Origin: Mesocentrotus franciscanus
Taxonomy: Eukaryota; Echinodermata; Echinoidea; Camarodonta; Strongylocentrotidae
Direction: 5' to 3'
Assembly (NCBI GenBank): GCA_037976565.1
Contig: CP137682.1
Location: forward strand, 29,136,199-29,200,198
Length of the DNA: 64,000 bases
Positions 24,701-37,130 of this stretch are shown piece by piece (within the stretch, counting starts at the first letter, position 1; every line of letters starts with the position of its first letter). Below the pieces are notes generated by a model. It searched no databases and had not been told where the DNA came from. It was given only the letters and a program-made list of their open reading frames with translations. The position numbers and the translations under genes are program-made.

Positions 24701-27700
24701 TTCTACCATCGCGAAAATAACGGGAATTGTCGCACACAATATATTTGCTCTGGTGATGCCTGCATCTACACCAGGCTTCTCCTCGTCAGGTTCAGGTTAT
24801 TCTTGCAATTGGTTTCAGGTGAGGTTAGGGTTGGCAATGCAAGTGGGGTTTAGGTGAGGTTTAGGGCAAGTGTTAGTGTTTGGTCTAGGGTTGGAGTTTG
24901 AAATTCGGTAAGTGTAGAAAATTAACAGTGAATCAATCATCACCAGAGCATATATCAGATAATCCTGCACAATTCCACTGCAACCCAGTTATGAAAGATA
25001 TTGCTGCATCATTGGATATGAAAACCTAACATTTAAATTCTTTCTGAGTATCCAAATTTCTTATGAATTGTAAAATCATGATTGTTAAGTAGTGTACATG
25101 TAGGGGGGGGGGGGGTAAATTGGTTTAAATCGGTTTAAATCGTTTTAAATTAGAGAAAAATTTTGAGATAAATATGATTTGAAGCCAAATGAGGGTTTTG
25201 TCAATTTAGAAGGTTTACAATACCCCATAATTTCAATCCTGCTATCCCCAGAACCTCAAGCAGAAAGATTTTACATGTTTGAATTCCACATCTAATGATA
25301 TCGCAATTTCTTTCAAAATTCAAATCACGGTCGGTTCGTGTGGTGTATGGTGGGCTTACCTCGTACAAAGAACACATCTAATGAGTATTACTATTAGAAC
25401 TTTGGGTTGTTCCCCAAAGGGCATATTACAATGGAATGGAATTTCTCATTTTCTGCAGTACTGGTATAGATGTCCAAATTTGAGACAGAAGAGGAAACTA
25501 AAACAGTATTAATATTGATCTCATGTACTATGCTATATTGTCATTGATGCGAACAAAATTTGAGGATACAGAGTTCATTAATTTATTTTCAAACAACTTG
25601 AAGAGAATTTGATTGTAAGTTTCATTTGAATGACAAATTAGTTTGGTTATTATTTCAAAGTATATTTAGATAATGATTGCTTTGATACTCCAGTTGTTGC
25701 CAAACAATTCAGCATTATAATGTAGCTGTTCATGGTACATGTAGGGTACTCTTACATTGGTAGAATTTCATTTTGAATTTCAGTTGTTTTTGTATGTGGT
25801 TATTTTGGTAAATAGTGATGAGGTTTTGTATATTTTTTATGCATTTTATGAATATATTGTCCAAAACCATGCACAAATATTACTAAGCCAGGGAAACACT
25901 GCACCATTATAAAGATCGTTCTATGTAAAGATTTTGTTTTATTTGGTTGAGAGTTGATCGAAAGCATTGCAAAGGAATTTTGAACAAGTGGAAGAAAGTC
26001 CCTCTTACATTTCTATTGGACTATTTTTTTGTTTGATAAGATTTATCCATAATGTGTTTGTCATCTTATTCTAATTTCTTTTCAGTGACATTAATAATTT
26101 GCCCATGAAGTACTATGCAAACTTTGATGATCAACAAACTAAGTACTTTTATATTCCTTCTTGGATGAGAAGTCCCCCTATTTTTTGTATTTGTTTTCAT
26201 TGTGATACACCCTACATACAGATAATGTGTGAAATATTCAGTCATATAGGTTTTGTAATTTCATGAAAATGAAAAAAAAACAAAAAAGCATGCATCCTAC
26301 ATGTATGAGCTGAAGCAAAACAAGGCAGTAGGCCCAGTTCTTTGTAAATGTATGTGTATGAAGTACCATATGTGAAATTGAACATTCTGCTGAAGATGGT
26401 ACTTGGTAATAGAATTCCATTCTTGATTTTATTGAAATCTAGATTGCAGTAGTGTCCCCTATATTACTTGATATTTTGAAGATCTTTATACTTACAAGTA
26501 ACTTACACAGTCATCCTATTCAACGACCAGCATGTGACTATTGATGTCACCACAAAACACAGGCTACTCAAGTTTCAGTTAGTTATATCAGTAAAATTGG
26601 CAAAAATAAAAACATATCTCCAAAACAATTTTCCTTGCCCCTCATCTAAATATCTCTTGATTTGTATGCTGAAAATAAGCACTTTTATTTCAAAGTAACG
26701 CTGAGAAACAGTAGATTATATATGGAAAGCTCTAAAGAATACCAGGTACTATAATTTCTTCATATCTGGCGACTCTATTCCTGGTTTCTTAGTGACACCT
26801 CACATACAGGATACAAGACATGATATAAAAACAGTAATATGAACTTGTTGAACTAATTTGTCAGGATGATTAAAATCATTAGGAATACAGAATCATTTAT
26901 AGTATACAATTGATTAACTGGTGCCAGTATATAAACTTTTATCTGTAGATATTTATTCAATTTAAACAGCAGTTTCATGATAAAATTATTCTAGGTAGAT
27001 ACTTGTACTGTTCCTCTTTTACTTCCCTACACTCCCTATCATGTATATATAGGGGGACTTTTGTTTCCTAAATCTCTATTTCATTCCCCTCAATCACAGT
27101 TGTTTCAGATGTCACAATATTTTACAATATATTATATATATATATAGAAAACAATGGAGTTCTTACAAAGAGAAAAATTACAACATTACTTATCCATAAT
27201 AACTCTGTCCTCCAAATTAAATCTGTTTGAGTGGCCTGAATTCTACCAATTCTAACTTCTTCTTTTTTAAACTCACAAACACAGAGTTAACTTTATTTAA
27301 GTCTGATTTCTCGGTTGAGAGCGCAGCATAGACAAGGCTTGAAAAATGAAATAGTATTGAAATATTCAGTAGAATATGGGCCAATATGTCCTGCCTTTTC
27401 ATATTCTGTATATATCCCGTAATATGCAGTATGCTTAAGAATAAATTATTATTTGGTGCTTGTACTATTTAAGTAAGTAAACCATTTCAATCACCTTGGT
27501 ATTAGATCTCCATGCCATCTTGTACTGCTTATATATAAATCAGTACTGCCCAATGCTATTTGTAATCTACATTTACAGTAGATAGGAAAATTTAGACAAG
27601 TCCATGTATCTTTGGATCATGTTTTTGATAATGATACGAATACTAAACATTTCAGTTTGGTGCCTGTAGGTCTTCTTTATTTTTCAGAGTAAAGCCCAAA

Positions 27701-28541
27701 TTGGCTTCAAAGTTTAGACAGTCATGGAATAGGTCTGTTGTAGGGATGATTTAGAGGTGATTTCCTCTCACATTGAGGCTTGCAATACCTCCAAATTTGG
27801 ATTTTATTATGTGTTTGTTAACACTTAATAGTGATGAGTAGTATTCTAAAAGTCGTCATCTATGTTCATTTGATAGTTCTGGACTAAGTTAGACCAGGAT
27901 AAATTGTTTGCCTGCCTCACCAAGCATGGTGTGTACATTCAGAACAATATTATTTTCAGAAGAAAAAGATTTTATGCATCAAGATAAAGATGTAAAGATT
28001 TTCCTTTTTCGTTGTTTGTGGTATTAGACAGAACATTCATCAAAAGAGTTTTACAGTACCCACTGAATTTGAAGGTTTTTTCGTCCTTTTTTTTCATTTT
28101 TGTTTTTAACTCTCTTTAACAAATGACATACACTAAGGTCAAACACTGAACAAGAAGGATTTGGAATAAGTTTCATTACATCTGTATTTTCAGACAAAAA
28201 TGCAGACCTTTTTTGTAATCACACCCTATTTTCAAAACAGAATGAAATGGACGTTAAATGGTGCTAGGCTAAGCTGCTAGATTGTTTTCAGTTTTATAAC
28301 AGTGTATAGGCAGTGAAAGAAGTCTTAGAAAGGATGGTTTTGAGTGGCTGAGGATTAATGAGCAAGATAAAAACAGGAAATAAATCTATGTGTGATTAAT
28401 AACTCCCGTTAAGTTTAATGCTTTCATCCCATGCATGCATGCATCATACTGTTACAGACTTCTCATTATTATGTTGAGACTCACAAGGGCATTAGGCCAG
28501 TTAAAACTCTCATGTTTCTCAAAAGACCCTGCATCTGCTTT

Positions 28542-28591
28542 GAGCCAGAAGGGTGTTGATTCATATACAGTTAACGTCCTTTTATCTTTCA
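28542..28591. mobile_element. ~60-bp hairpin element, copy 6
   Basis: GAGCCAGAAGGGTGTTGATT on the left; CAGTTAACGTCCTTTTATCT on the right, with a decayed right tip. Confidence 0.65.
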
Positions 28592-28836
28592 GCACATGAT
28601 ATTGTCCTTAATTTTATTTTCATTACATGGTAATGTATCTAGATATGAACTGCTTATGTCTGTATATATTTGGTTTGACTTGTATGTATTTGGATATAAT
28701 TTGAATATTTTGAATTTGAATGAACTATTGTTTTTATTTGCATATTGCAGAGCTAGCTCTTTATGGTTTTGGGGGGCTTTGTTGAGGAGGTAGTGAGAAT
28801 AGGATTGTCACTTTGATGCAAGAAGGTCACCAATTG

Positions 28837-28839
<3 letters not shown>

Positions 28840-28872
<33 letters not shown>

Positions 28873-28912
28873 CTTTTCGTCTGTCTCTGTCTCTCTTCCT
28901 CTCCCTCTTCGC
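28840..28912. repeat. (CT)n tract
   Basis: Uninterrupted CT dinucleotides for about 30 bp, then pyrimidine-rich sequence. Confidence 0.9.
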
Positions 28913-29229
28913 ATAAAGGAGAGTCTAAATGATGTGTATTGTGTTGTGTTATACCTTGGATGATAATCCTTTGTGAACTAGTTAGTTTGCTCAGTCAGGT
29001 CTGTGTAAAGAATCAATTGAAAGAAGTGAAATATGGTCTTCATGGACATAAGGTCATAAAGGTTAATATGATAAAATGATTTTTGAAAGGAAATGAAGAA
29101 GAACAGTCTTCGTATTGGTGGTATTAGAATGATTGGAATATTTTCACTGCTGAATTTGGTCAGATATGCCTTCCAATTTAAGGCATTCTGTACTACGAAC
29201 TGTATATTATTGTCTGTTTGGCCGGGGCC

Positions 29230-29285
29230 TGGCCAGAAAGACATTAACTATGTGTAAAACAATATGAGTTAATGCCCTTCTGGCT
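29230..29285. mobile_element. ~60-bp hairpin element, copy 7
   Basis: TGGCCAGAAAGACATTAACT on the left and GAGTTAATGCCCTTCTGGCT on the right. Confidence 0.75.
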
Positions 29286-30044
29286 CCAAATAGGCATGTC
29301 AGAAAGACGTTGAATGACGATGGATTATTATTAATTTTAAAAATATTTTTTTAAAGAGAAAAAAACAGAAAGAAAGAAAAGGATCTGAGTCTTCTAGATA
29401 AACTGCTTTCATTAGATGTGTAATCTTCTGGGTAACTATAGTCTGTCTTCCTCTGTAGATCTGTAGATCACATATATTTTCTATGTGTATTTTCAATTGT
29501 TTTGATTATGTTACATTTCTAATCCTATTTTTCACTTTGTCGATATGGTTTTGACTGCAACAAAATGAAAGGGTGTGTAAAATGATGAGATTTTTTTTTT
29601 TTTGGGGGTTATCTTCACAGAGTGGAGGCAAGATATTTGTATACGTATTGTACTCAAACTGACACAAAATGTGTATAAAATGGATTATCTATTTTTTATT
29701 GATGAAAAAAAAACTAATGAAGAAATGGCAGATCATTACCTTTCATTGTATAATTTTTCTTTGGGGTACGTGTTTGGTAGTTAGTGGATATGAAAGAAAT
29801 GAAAGAAAATATGAATAGAAAAGAAAAATAATGGTATTCTGAGAACCAAAGGGGCGTTTTGGCTGCCAAGAGCTTCTGGTTCTAGGGAGATTTTGATGTT
29901 TCGTTGATGCCATATTTCTTTCTAAAAGTATGGAAGGTAACATCCTGGCTCTCAGCAGAGGATTTTTCTGTTTTTTATTATTTTATTCTTAAAGACTAAT
30001 TCACTGCTAACAAGAAACTTCTTTATCTTAGGTTCCTTCAGTTC

Positions 30045-30182
30045 TCTCTTTCTCTCTCTCTCGCGCTCTCTCTCTCACTCTCCCCCACAATCCCCCTCTC
30101 TCACTCTCTCCCACAATCCCCCTCTCTCACTCTCTGTCTGTCCGTGTCTCTTTGTGTCTCTCCCTTTCTCTCTCTCTCCCTT

Positions 30183-30220
<38 letters not shown>

Positions 30221-30270
30221 ACCCTCTCCCTTCCCCTCTCTCTCTCTCTCTCTATCTTATTCTCAATCTC
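30045..30270. repeat. (CT)n-rich tract with internal CCCACAATCC duplication
   Basis: CTCTCT runs for about 220 bp. TCTCCCACAATCCCCCTC-type sequence occurs twice (about 30080 and 30110). Confidence 0.92.
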
Positions 30271-30930
30271 CCCTCTCTTTATGTATTATATTATCAGTCA
30301 TCTCCTCTCTCCATCTTGTTCACCAATCCTGATGTGTTGTATTCTTCCATAACTGTTTTATGTTCCATGTCTGTGTAAAGAAAGTACTTTGTATATCAGA
30401 TACGGTCAAAAGATAAGAGGCTGTATTTTTTGTTTATTTTAATGCCAAAAAAGCTTGGACATACTGATATTTTTGTATAGACATTGTGGGATGTGTATGT
30501 ATATTATGATTGCTTATTTTCTTAATAAGTACTGCAAGTTATGTTAATTTATGTTTATTGTATATGCACCTCATTTTGAAAGGACCACATGACTTGGAAA
30601 TTATATTATATTTGGTTTGGTGTAAAAAAAAAAAATGGGTCGAGACAAAATAATACTGGTATTTTGTTGTACTAAAATAAATTTTTACCATGGAGAATAT
30701 ACCTTGCTTTGTTGACTAATCTGAAATGTGGAAGATTAATAAAATAAAAAACGTTCGGTGATATTTTATACCGTACTCTATATTTTTGAATAGTTGTTTC
30801 TGTGTATCACATTGTATATGAGACAGTGAAGTGAAAATGAATAAAAGGAAGAAGAAATCAATAAAAGGTGGAGATAATGAATATTATTGTTAATGGAATG
30901 GAAGAGAAAATGACAAAGAAAAAGGAGCAT

Positions 30931-31076
30931 GTCTCTTCTTCTTCTGCTAATTTTCTTCTTCTTAATCTTCTTCTTTTTTCCTTTTTCTTCTAAATTTTCT
31001 TCTTCTTCTTTTCCTTTTTTCCTTTTTTCTTCCTTTTCTTCTTCTTTTTTTTTCTTTCTTCTTCTTCTTTTCCCTC
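30931..31076. repeat. (TTC)n-rich polypyrimidine tract
   Basis: CTTCTTCTT units interspersed with T runs for about 145 bp. Confidence 0.9.
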
Positions 31077-31658
31077 CTCATTTGTCATTAACTTCTCCAG
31101 GGGACAGGGTACGACTTTAAGCCGTGTGCCACTAATTTGATGGCGTTAAATGTCACTGTACCCAAAGCATCGAGTTAGCCTAAACAAAGGTTTGAATGGG
31201 AGAAAAAGTTTGAGGACAATCTGATAAGGGATAAGAAATTATGAAGTTTTATCATTGTGATCGATCAAAAAAAAATTACATCTTTCTTTCAAATACTTTG
31301 AGAGCATCGATCTTTACCATTTGTTTCGTACTGAATGATAAATAACATTTTTCCTACAAAATTATACAAGTACTGTATTACTAAAGTATAAGTATATAAT
31401 TTATTGTCCATGTCAGGAAATGTCAGATATTATAGGACCCTGAGAGTGAGATTGATCTCGCTGTACCGCTAATTGTTTAATGGGCAGCAGAATAAGGCCT
31501 TTGAAAAAAGAGGAACATGCGAGGTACCTGGAAAATAAGACAACCCTGGTTGGTTATTAATATCACCTCTAGCTGGCGCTCTTTGCTTTTGGCTATAGAG
31601 CTCGGTATGGACACCGAAATGCAACGTTCTTCTGGAACAAATTAACCTTTTGGCTATT

Positions 31659-31721
31659 TCAAATGGTATTTTCATGAATTCTATATACATGTACTATGTA
31701 ATTCATGAAAATACCATTTGA
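31659..31721. repeat. 63-nt stem-loop with 22-bp perfect stem
   Basis: Arm CAAATGGTATTTTCATGAAT(T) at 31660-31680 and its exact reverse complement at 31700-31720, plus one further pair outside. The loop is 19 nt (31681-31699). No relationship to the listed MITE families. Confidence 0.92.
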
Positions 31722-32054
31722 TTTGATAAAATTCTACATTTAGTATTCAATTGAGACATATCATTCCTATATGACAAAATACAAAATGAAGTATCACGAC
31801 TGTCTATTGTCGATTTTAGATTTAGTGATGAAAAAAAATCAGGTGTTTCTTCTTAATTCAGAGTGCCACTTGTTAAAGAGAAGGTTGAGTTCTGGGAAGA
31901 GATGAAAAATAATTTGTGAGCGTTATCATTGTTAGTATGCAAGTGTGGAAGAACATCAGGTAAAAAATGTTCCCTGAAAAGCATGGCTCTTCAAATACCT
32001 TAATATTCTAAATATGGCATGTAACAGCATAAAAATCGGGACAGATTTTATGCC

Positions 32055-32268
32055 ACATGTTCGTGTAGTCCCATATACATCTTTCTGTGTACAGTGCTTG
32101 TAACTTTACCAAGACTGGGCCAAATTTCTTGTCATTTTGATGATTCCAGAACCTTGCAGTACACACCAATACTTATATGCTAGATGATCGACCTTTTCTG
32201 ATCGATTACACACCGTTTCTTTCACATTGCAGTCGCATGACCAGAACTCAACTTTATCTTTAAAGAGA
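32055..32268. mobile_element. Truncated TTAA-type MITE (copy C, right half)
   Basis: Matches the right half of copies A and B from CGTGTAGTCCCATATACATC through the terminal CATGACCAGAACT. The left half is absent, so this copy is 5'-truncated or deleted. Confidence 0.8.
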
Positions 32269-32797
32269 GATGAACAGAAATTTCATTTTGTTTTCTCTTC
32301 ATTTTTTCCTACTTTTTTGGGGTCCCCTTTAAAAAAAAGATTTTGGCAAGTCAATATATAATGGGGTGGGGGAATAATTTTTAAAAATAGGAAAAAAGGA
32401 TTAGCTTGGAATCGAAACCATTACGTATGAATTGTGTCGGGACCAGTACAGCTGTAGACCCTTTTTTTTTTAGGGATGACCTCCCCCAAGACTCCCCGAT
32501 AGTTTTTTTCTACACTACCCCCCTGCCATATGCCCAGTTTTGTTTTGTTTTGAGGAATCCATCATCATATCGTGCTAACGTCCCCTTTCCTTACATTAAA
32601 AACAACAATGATTATGATATAACAGCCCAAACTGGACTCAAATGTGTAGTTTCTTTTGAATATCGGGCTTTCCTGCCAAAGTATTTGAATTAATTGCATA
32701 ATATGTTGATCGAGTTTCTGATCATACCTGACTTCATTTGATTTGTGGGGGTATATATTCGATCCTCTCACTACCCCCTCCCCCCTCCCCCCTCTTT

Positions 32798-32808
32798 CAC
32801 TCTCTCTC

Positions 32809-32864
<56 letters not shown>

Positions 32865-32997
32865 TCTTTCTCTCTCTCTATCTCTGTCCTTTTGCATATT
32901 TCACATCAATCTTTATCACTGGTGCTATCTCACTAATACTGGGGTGGGGTATATATTGGATCCTCTTCGATTGCCTCTTTTGCTCTCTCCCCCTTCT

Positions 32998-33053
<56 letters not shown>

Positions 33054-33183
33054 TCTCCCTCTCTTTCTCTCTCTCTATCTCTGTCCTTTTGCATATTTCA
33101 CATCAATCTTTATCACTGGTGCTATCTCACTAATACTGGGGTGGGGTATATATTGGATCCTCTTCGATTGCCTCTTTTGCTCT

Positions 33184-33220
<37 letters not shown>

Positions 33221-33400
33221 CTCTCTCTTTCTCTCTCTCTATCTCTGTCCTTTTGCATATTTCACATCAATCTTTATCACTGGTGCTATCTCATTAATAC
33301 TGGGGTGGGGTATATATTGGATCCTCTTCGATTGCCTCTTTTTGCTCTCTCTCTCTCTGTCCTTTTGCATATTTCAAATCAATCTTTATCACTGGTGCTA
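32798..33400. repeat. Tandem array: CT tracts alternating with a conserved ~90-bp unit
   Basis: TTTGCATATTTCACATCAAT begins copies at about 32891, 33088, 33252 and 33364 (last with one change). Most copies continue through ACTGGTGCTATCTCACTAAT and GGGGTGGGGTATATATTGGA. Spacing shortens from 197 to 164 to 112 bp because the CT tract between units shrinks. The Leu/Ser-rich frames here are artefacts. Confidence 0.93.
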
Positions 33401-34006
33401 TCCCACTCATGAATACTATCTCCCCGAAACTCCTGCCTTTCCCGTTTGAGCATTCGGAATGTAAAAGTATTGAATGCAATAGTGTTTGGTGGAGGAAACA
33501 GTATTGATGTCCTTAGTGTATACGTTCACTTTCAATCGATCAATTAAAAAAATTAAAACAATACTTGATTTTTAATTTGCGCTTATCAGATTTTTATAGG
33601 GATATGTTACAGGCTTGGATCGACGAAAAAAGATCAGTTTTAAGGAAAGAGGTTTAAAAAAAGAAACGAAATTATATTTAATAATGAATATATCCGAATT
33701 GATGGATGCACACTGAATGATCAGGATTATAATTTTCGAGAGACAAAAATAGACCTCCTTTGATAAAAGAAATACAAGAACAAATGTTGGAAAGTAAAGA
33801 TGAGGAAAGAAAATTGGCCGGAGGACGTTGCACTTTGGTATTTCATTTCCGAAAATGGGATAATTTGACAGAGGACAGTGACATATAAATTAAACTACAC
33901 TGCATCATTGCTATGATTATTGTTATTACGATAAATATTATCCCTTTCCTTTCCCGCACATACCTTGAGAAATGGGTAGGGAAGAGGAATGGGGTAGGGG
34001 TGGGGG

Positions 34007-34069
34007 CCCTTCAGTGGCGGATCCAGGGGGCAAGGGGCACGTGCCCCCCTGGATCCGCCACTGAAGGGG
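34007..34069. mobile_element. 63-bp palindrome with CAGTGGCGGATCCAGGGGG ends
   Basis: CAGTGGCGGATCCAGGGGG and its inverted partner CCCCCTGGATCCGCCACTG almost touch, leaving little interior. The complementarity even continues into CCCTT/AAGGG outside. This looks like a minimal end-to-end remnant of a widespread DNA-transposon end type. Similar ends recur near 37982 and 38562. Confidence 0.8.
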
Positions 34070-34275
34070 AGGGAAGGAGAAGAAGAAGATGTAGAAAGTA
34101 AAAGGAAAAGGGGGTGAAGAAAGAAAGGATGAAAGAACGAAGAAGAAGTATGCCAAGAAGAACAAGGAGGAGGGGATGAGAAGGAGGAGGAAGAGGGGAA
34201 GGGGAGGAATAGGAAGAGGAGGAGAAGGAGGAGGTGGTGGTGGTGGAGGAAGAGGAGGAGAAGTAGGAGCCTGCA
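34070..34275. repeat. Purine-rich (GAA/GGA)n tract
   Basis: AGAAGAAGA and GGAGGAGGA sequence for about 200 bp immediately right of the palindrome. The long Pro/Ser/Leu-rich - strand frames (33895-34368 and 33938-34276) are composition artefacts. Confidence 0.88.
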
Positions 34276-34729
34276 TGAGAAGTGTATAGCTTTCACATCA
34301 TTTCCACAACTTCTCCCGGCATGATGCCATTGGGAGTGGGAGGGGTGTGTACATGAATAGACTATCAAAGCAGACTGTATAAAGTAATTAGAGAAATGGT
34401 TCGACTTTTTTTTTTAGTTGAAAAAAAAAACAGTATGCACAAAAATTCAGAAATTAAAACAAAAAATAAATTTGTAATAACTTGATATTTTAAAATTTAT
34501 TTTAGTCTCATAAAAAGCAACATTTTCTGTGAATTATTCAAACTAACGTCTGGGTTAAAAGACTAAAAGCGTAAAGCGCTGTTGTCACGTGATCGTGTTG
34601 TCTTGGGTAAAGGTAGCGTACGAAGGTGCTAGGCTGGTAAGGGCTGGCGGCCTCATGAATAAACATGACTATATGACGTCACGAACGTCATCGCACTTAC
34701 TCGTCCGCGCCACGCCTACTCCAGATCCT

Positions 34730-37130
34730 AGAGGGGGTGCTAGGCTGAATGGAGAGGGTGCTAGGCTGGATGTAGTAGTACAAGTTTAAATGAAATCATG
34801 CTCGGAGATAGATGGAGTTAATTAATGTATATTTCTATGGCTCAATGGAGGGTGCTAGGCTGGATGGAAGGGTGCTAGGCTGGATGTAGTTAGTGCACGT
34901 TTTAAATGAAATCATATGCTTCTTGGCCCCTTTTTTATAATTATATATTAATGATTTTTATCTTTCATCTGATGTACTTTCTTTCATATCTATCATATCT
35001 TTCATATATTCTTTGCAGATGATTCAAGTGTATTTTTTCTCATAAAAACCCTGAAGTTTTATTAGATACAATTAATATTGAATTAAAGAAAGTTATTTTG
35101 TGGATTCATGCAAATAAGTTGTCCTTGAATCTTCAAAAGACAAACTATATGTTTTTTAGTAACTCCCTAAAGGATGTACCTGGAAATGTACTTTTTGATG
35201 ATGTTAATGTTGCGAGAGTAACTTCCACCAAGTTTCTTGGGCTACATATTGATGAGAAGCTGTCTTGGGCATCTCATTGTACTAATATTTGTAAAGTCGT
35301 GTCTAGAAATACTGGTGTAATTTATGAATTAAGTTCTTTTGTCCCACAAGAAATTTTGCTTATTTTGTATTCTACTTTAATTTTGCCTTATCTCAATTAT
35401 GGAGTGCTGGCATGGGGAAGTCATTGAAAACACAATTAGATAAGATTTGTGTTGCCCAAAGAGGGTGGTTAGAGTTGTTTTTAATGCGAGCTATCGTGCT
35501 CATACTAATGTTTTGTTCTACAGTAATAAGCTATTGAAGGTTGAAGACATTTACTTTATACAGTTAGGCGCAATTATGTATGGTTTTGAAAATGGTACTC
35601 TCCCAAATGCGTTAGTACAAATATTTCGAAAGAACAATCAAATTCATAGCTATAATACAAGGCAGGCAACTGCACTTCATATTCCACGTGTAAGAACTGC
35701 TTTTGCTCTGAAGACGCTGGCTTGTACTGGTCCCAAGTTTTGGAACTCACTTCCTATCAATGTAACTAGATCTGTCAGTGTCTTTGTTTTTAAAGTCAAA
35801 TTGAAATTACATTTATTGAGTAACTATGTCGAGAATTAACGTAAAAATTATATCACCAGAAATGATATTAAGTAATAATTTATTAATTGTTATTGATAAC
35901 GTGCATTATCCTTTTGTTTTTGTTATGTTTGATTATTCAATATAAATGTCAGCATTTCACATTCTCTCTCTCTCCCCTTCTCTCTTCTATTTTTCTTTTT
36001 CTTTACACCAAATACCATTTTCCTCTATATACATATAACTTCCTTCTTTCTCTGTTTTCTCTGTTTTGTTGTTTTCTCGTTCCAGTTTGCTTTTTCCTCT
36101 CGATCCTTTTGTATATATTTTCATCCTCTCCTTTTCAAATTTCAAGCTATCCCTTTTGTAAATATTTCCCCCATATTTAATCATGTGTAGTTTTGATAAC
36201 TTTGAAACATTTTAAAAAGTGAAACATTGATGGATTATGTTATATGGGGACCTTGCTCTTACAAGCCCAGCTTTTCTAAGGTCTCCACTTTCTTTCATTA
36301 GGATTATATATCGACTTAAAATTGCACTTAAATTGTTTTTCTTATGCTGTTTTTGTTCTATTATTATATGTAAAAATGTTGTGAAAGAAAGAAATAAAAT
36401 GAACCTTGAACCTTGAACCTTGAACCTTGAACCTTGAACCTAGATGGAGTTGATATTTTTAAGGTTCAATGGAGGTGCTAGGCTGGATGGAGGGTGCTAG
36501 GCTGGATGTAGTTAGTACAAGTTTAAATGAAATCATGCTAGGAGATAGATGGAGTTAATATTTCTAAGGCTCAATGGAGAGGGTGCTAGGCTGGATGGAG
36601 GGTGCTAGGCTGGATGTAGTTAGTGCAATTTTATATGAAATCATGCTCGGAGATAGATGGAGTTAATTATTTCTAAGGCTCAATGGAGGGTGCTAGGCTG
36701 GATGGAGGGTGCTAGGCTGGATGTAGTTAGTGCAATTTTATATGAAATCATATGCTAGGAGATAGATGGAGTTAATTAATGTATATTTCTAAGGCTCAAT
36801 GGAGGGTGCTAGGCTGGATGGAGGGTGCTAGGCTGGATGTAGTTAGTGCAATTTTATATGAAATCATGCTCGGAGATAGATGGAGTTAATTAATGTATAT
36901 TTCTATGCTCAATGGAGGGTGCTAGGCTGGATGGAGGGTGCTAGGCTGGATGTAGTTAGTGCAATTTTATATGAAATCATATGCTAGGAGATAGATGGAG
37001 TTAATATTTCTAAGGCTCAATGGAGGGTGCTAGGCTGGATGGAGGGTGCTAGGCTGGATGTAGTTAGTGCAAGTTTAAATGAAATCATGCTCGGAGATAG
37101 ATGGAGTTAATTAATGTATATTTCTATTTC
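34730..37130 (+). repeat. Forward tandem array of the foldback element
   Basis: The unit contains GGGTGCTAGGCTGGATGTAG, TTAGTGCAAGTTTAAATGAA, ATCATGCTCGGAGATAGATG, GAGTTAATTAATGTATATTT and CTAAGGCTCAATGGAGGGTG. Eight copies: two left of the retrotransposon insert and six at 36450-37130. Units differ by small indels. Confidence 0.9.
34918..36441 (+). pseudogene. 5'-truncated non-LTR retrotransposon (Jockey/CR1-type RT) fragment
   Basis: FADD, the reverse transcriptase catalytic motif, is encoded at 35012-35023. After a frameshift the reading continues at 35098-35427 with ANKLSLNLQKTNYMFFS, TSTKFLGLHIDEKLSWASH and LILPYLNYGVLAWGSH. After another shift, 35447-35839 carries SYNTRQATALHIPRVRT and GPKFWNSLPINV, the usual C-terminal end of such polyproteins. 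The 3' UTR ends in a CCTTGAA tandem tail at about 36404-36441. The 5' end is lost. It interrupts the forward array of the foldback element, so it inserted later. The clade cannot be fixed by eye. Confidence 0.88.

Larger units (their letters stand above)
24701..34605. other. GLCE 3' flank: intergenic, AT-rich with simple repeats
   Basis: No coding exon recognised. GLCE 3' UTR may occupy part of it, but I cannot fix its end; candidate AATAAA signals occur near 27439 and 30678. Contents: two hairpin-family copies, a 21-22 bp perfect stem-loop, a partial TTAA MITE, CT-rich tracts, a tandem CT-plus-unique array, and a 63-bp palindrome, listed separately. Confidence 0.6.

Noticed and set aside
32738..33479. 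Frames of up to 184 codons including SLSLSLS repeats
   Set aside because: They read through CT dinucleotide arrays in three frames at once; no splice or motif support.
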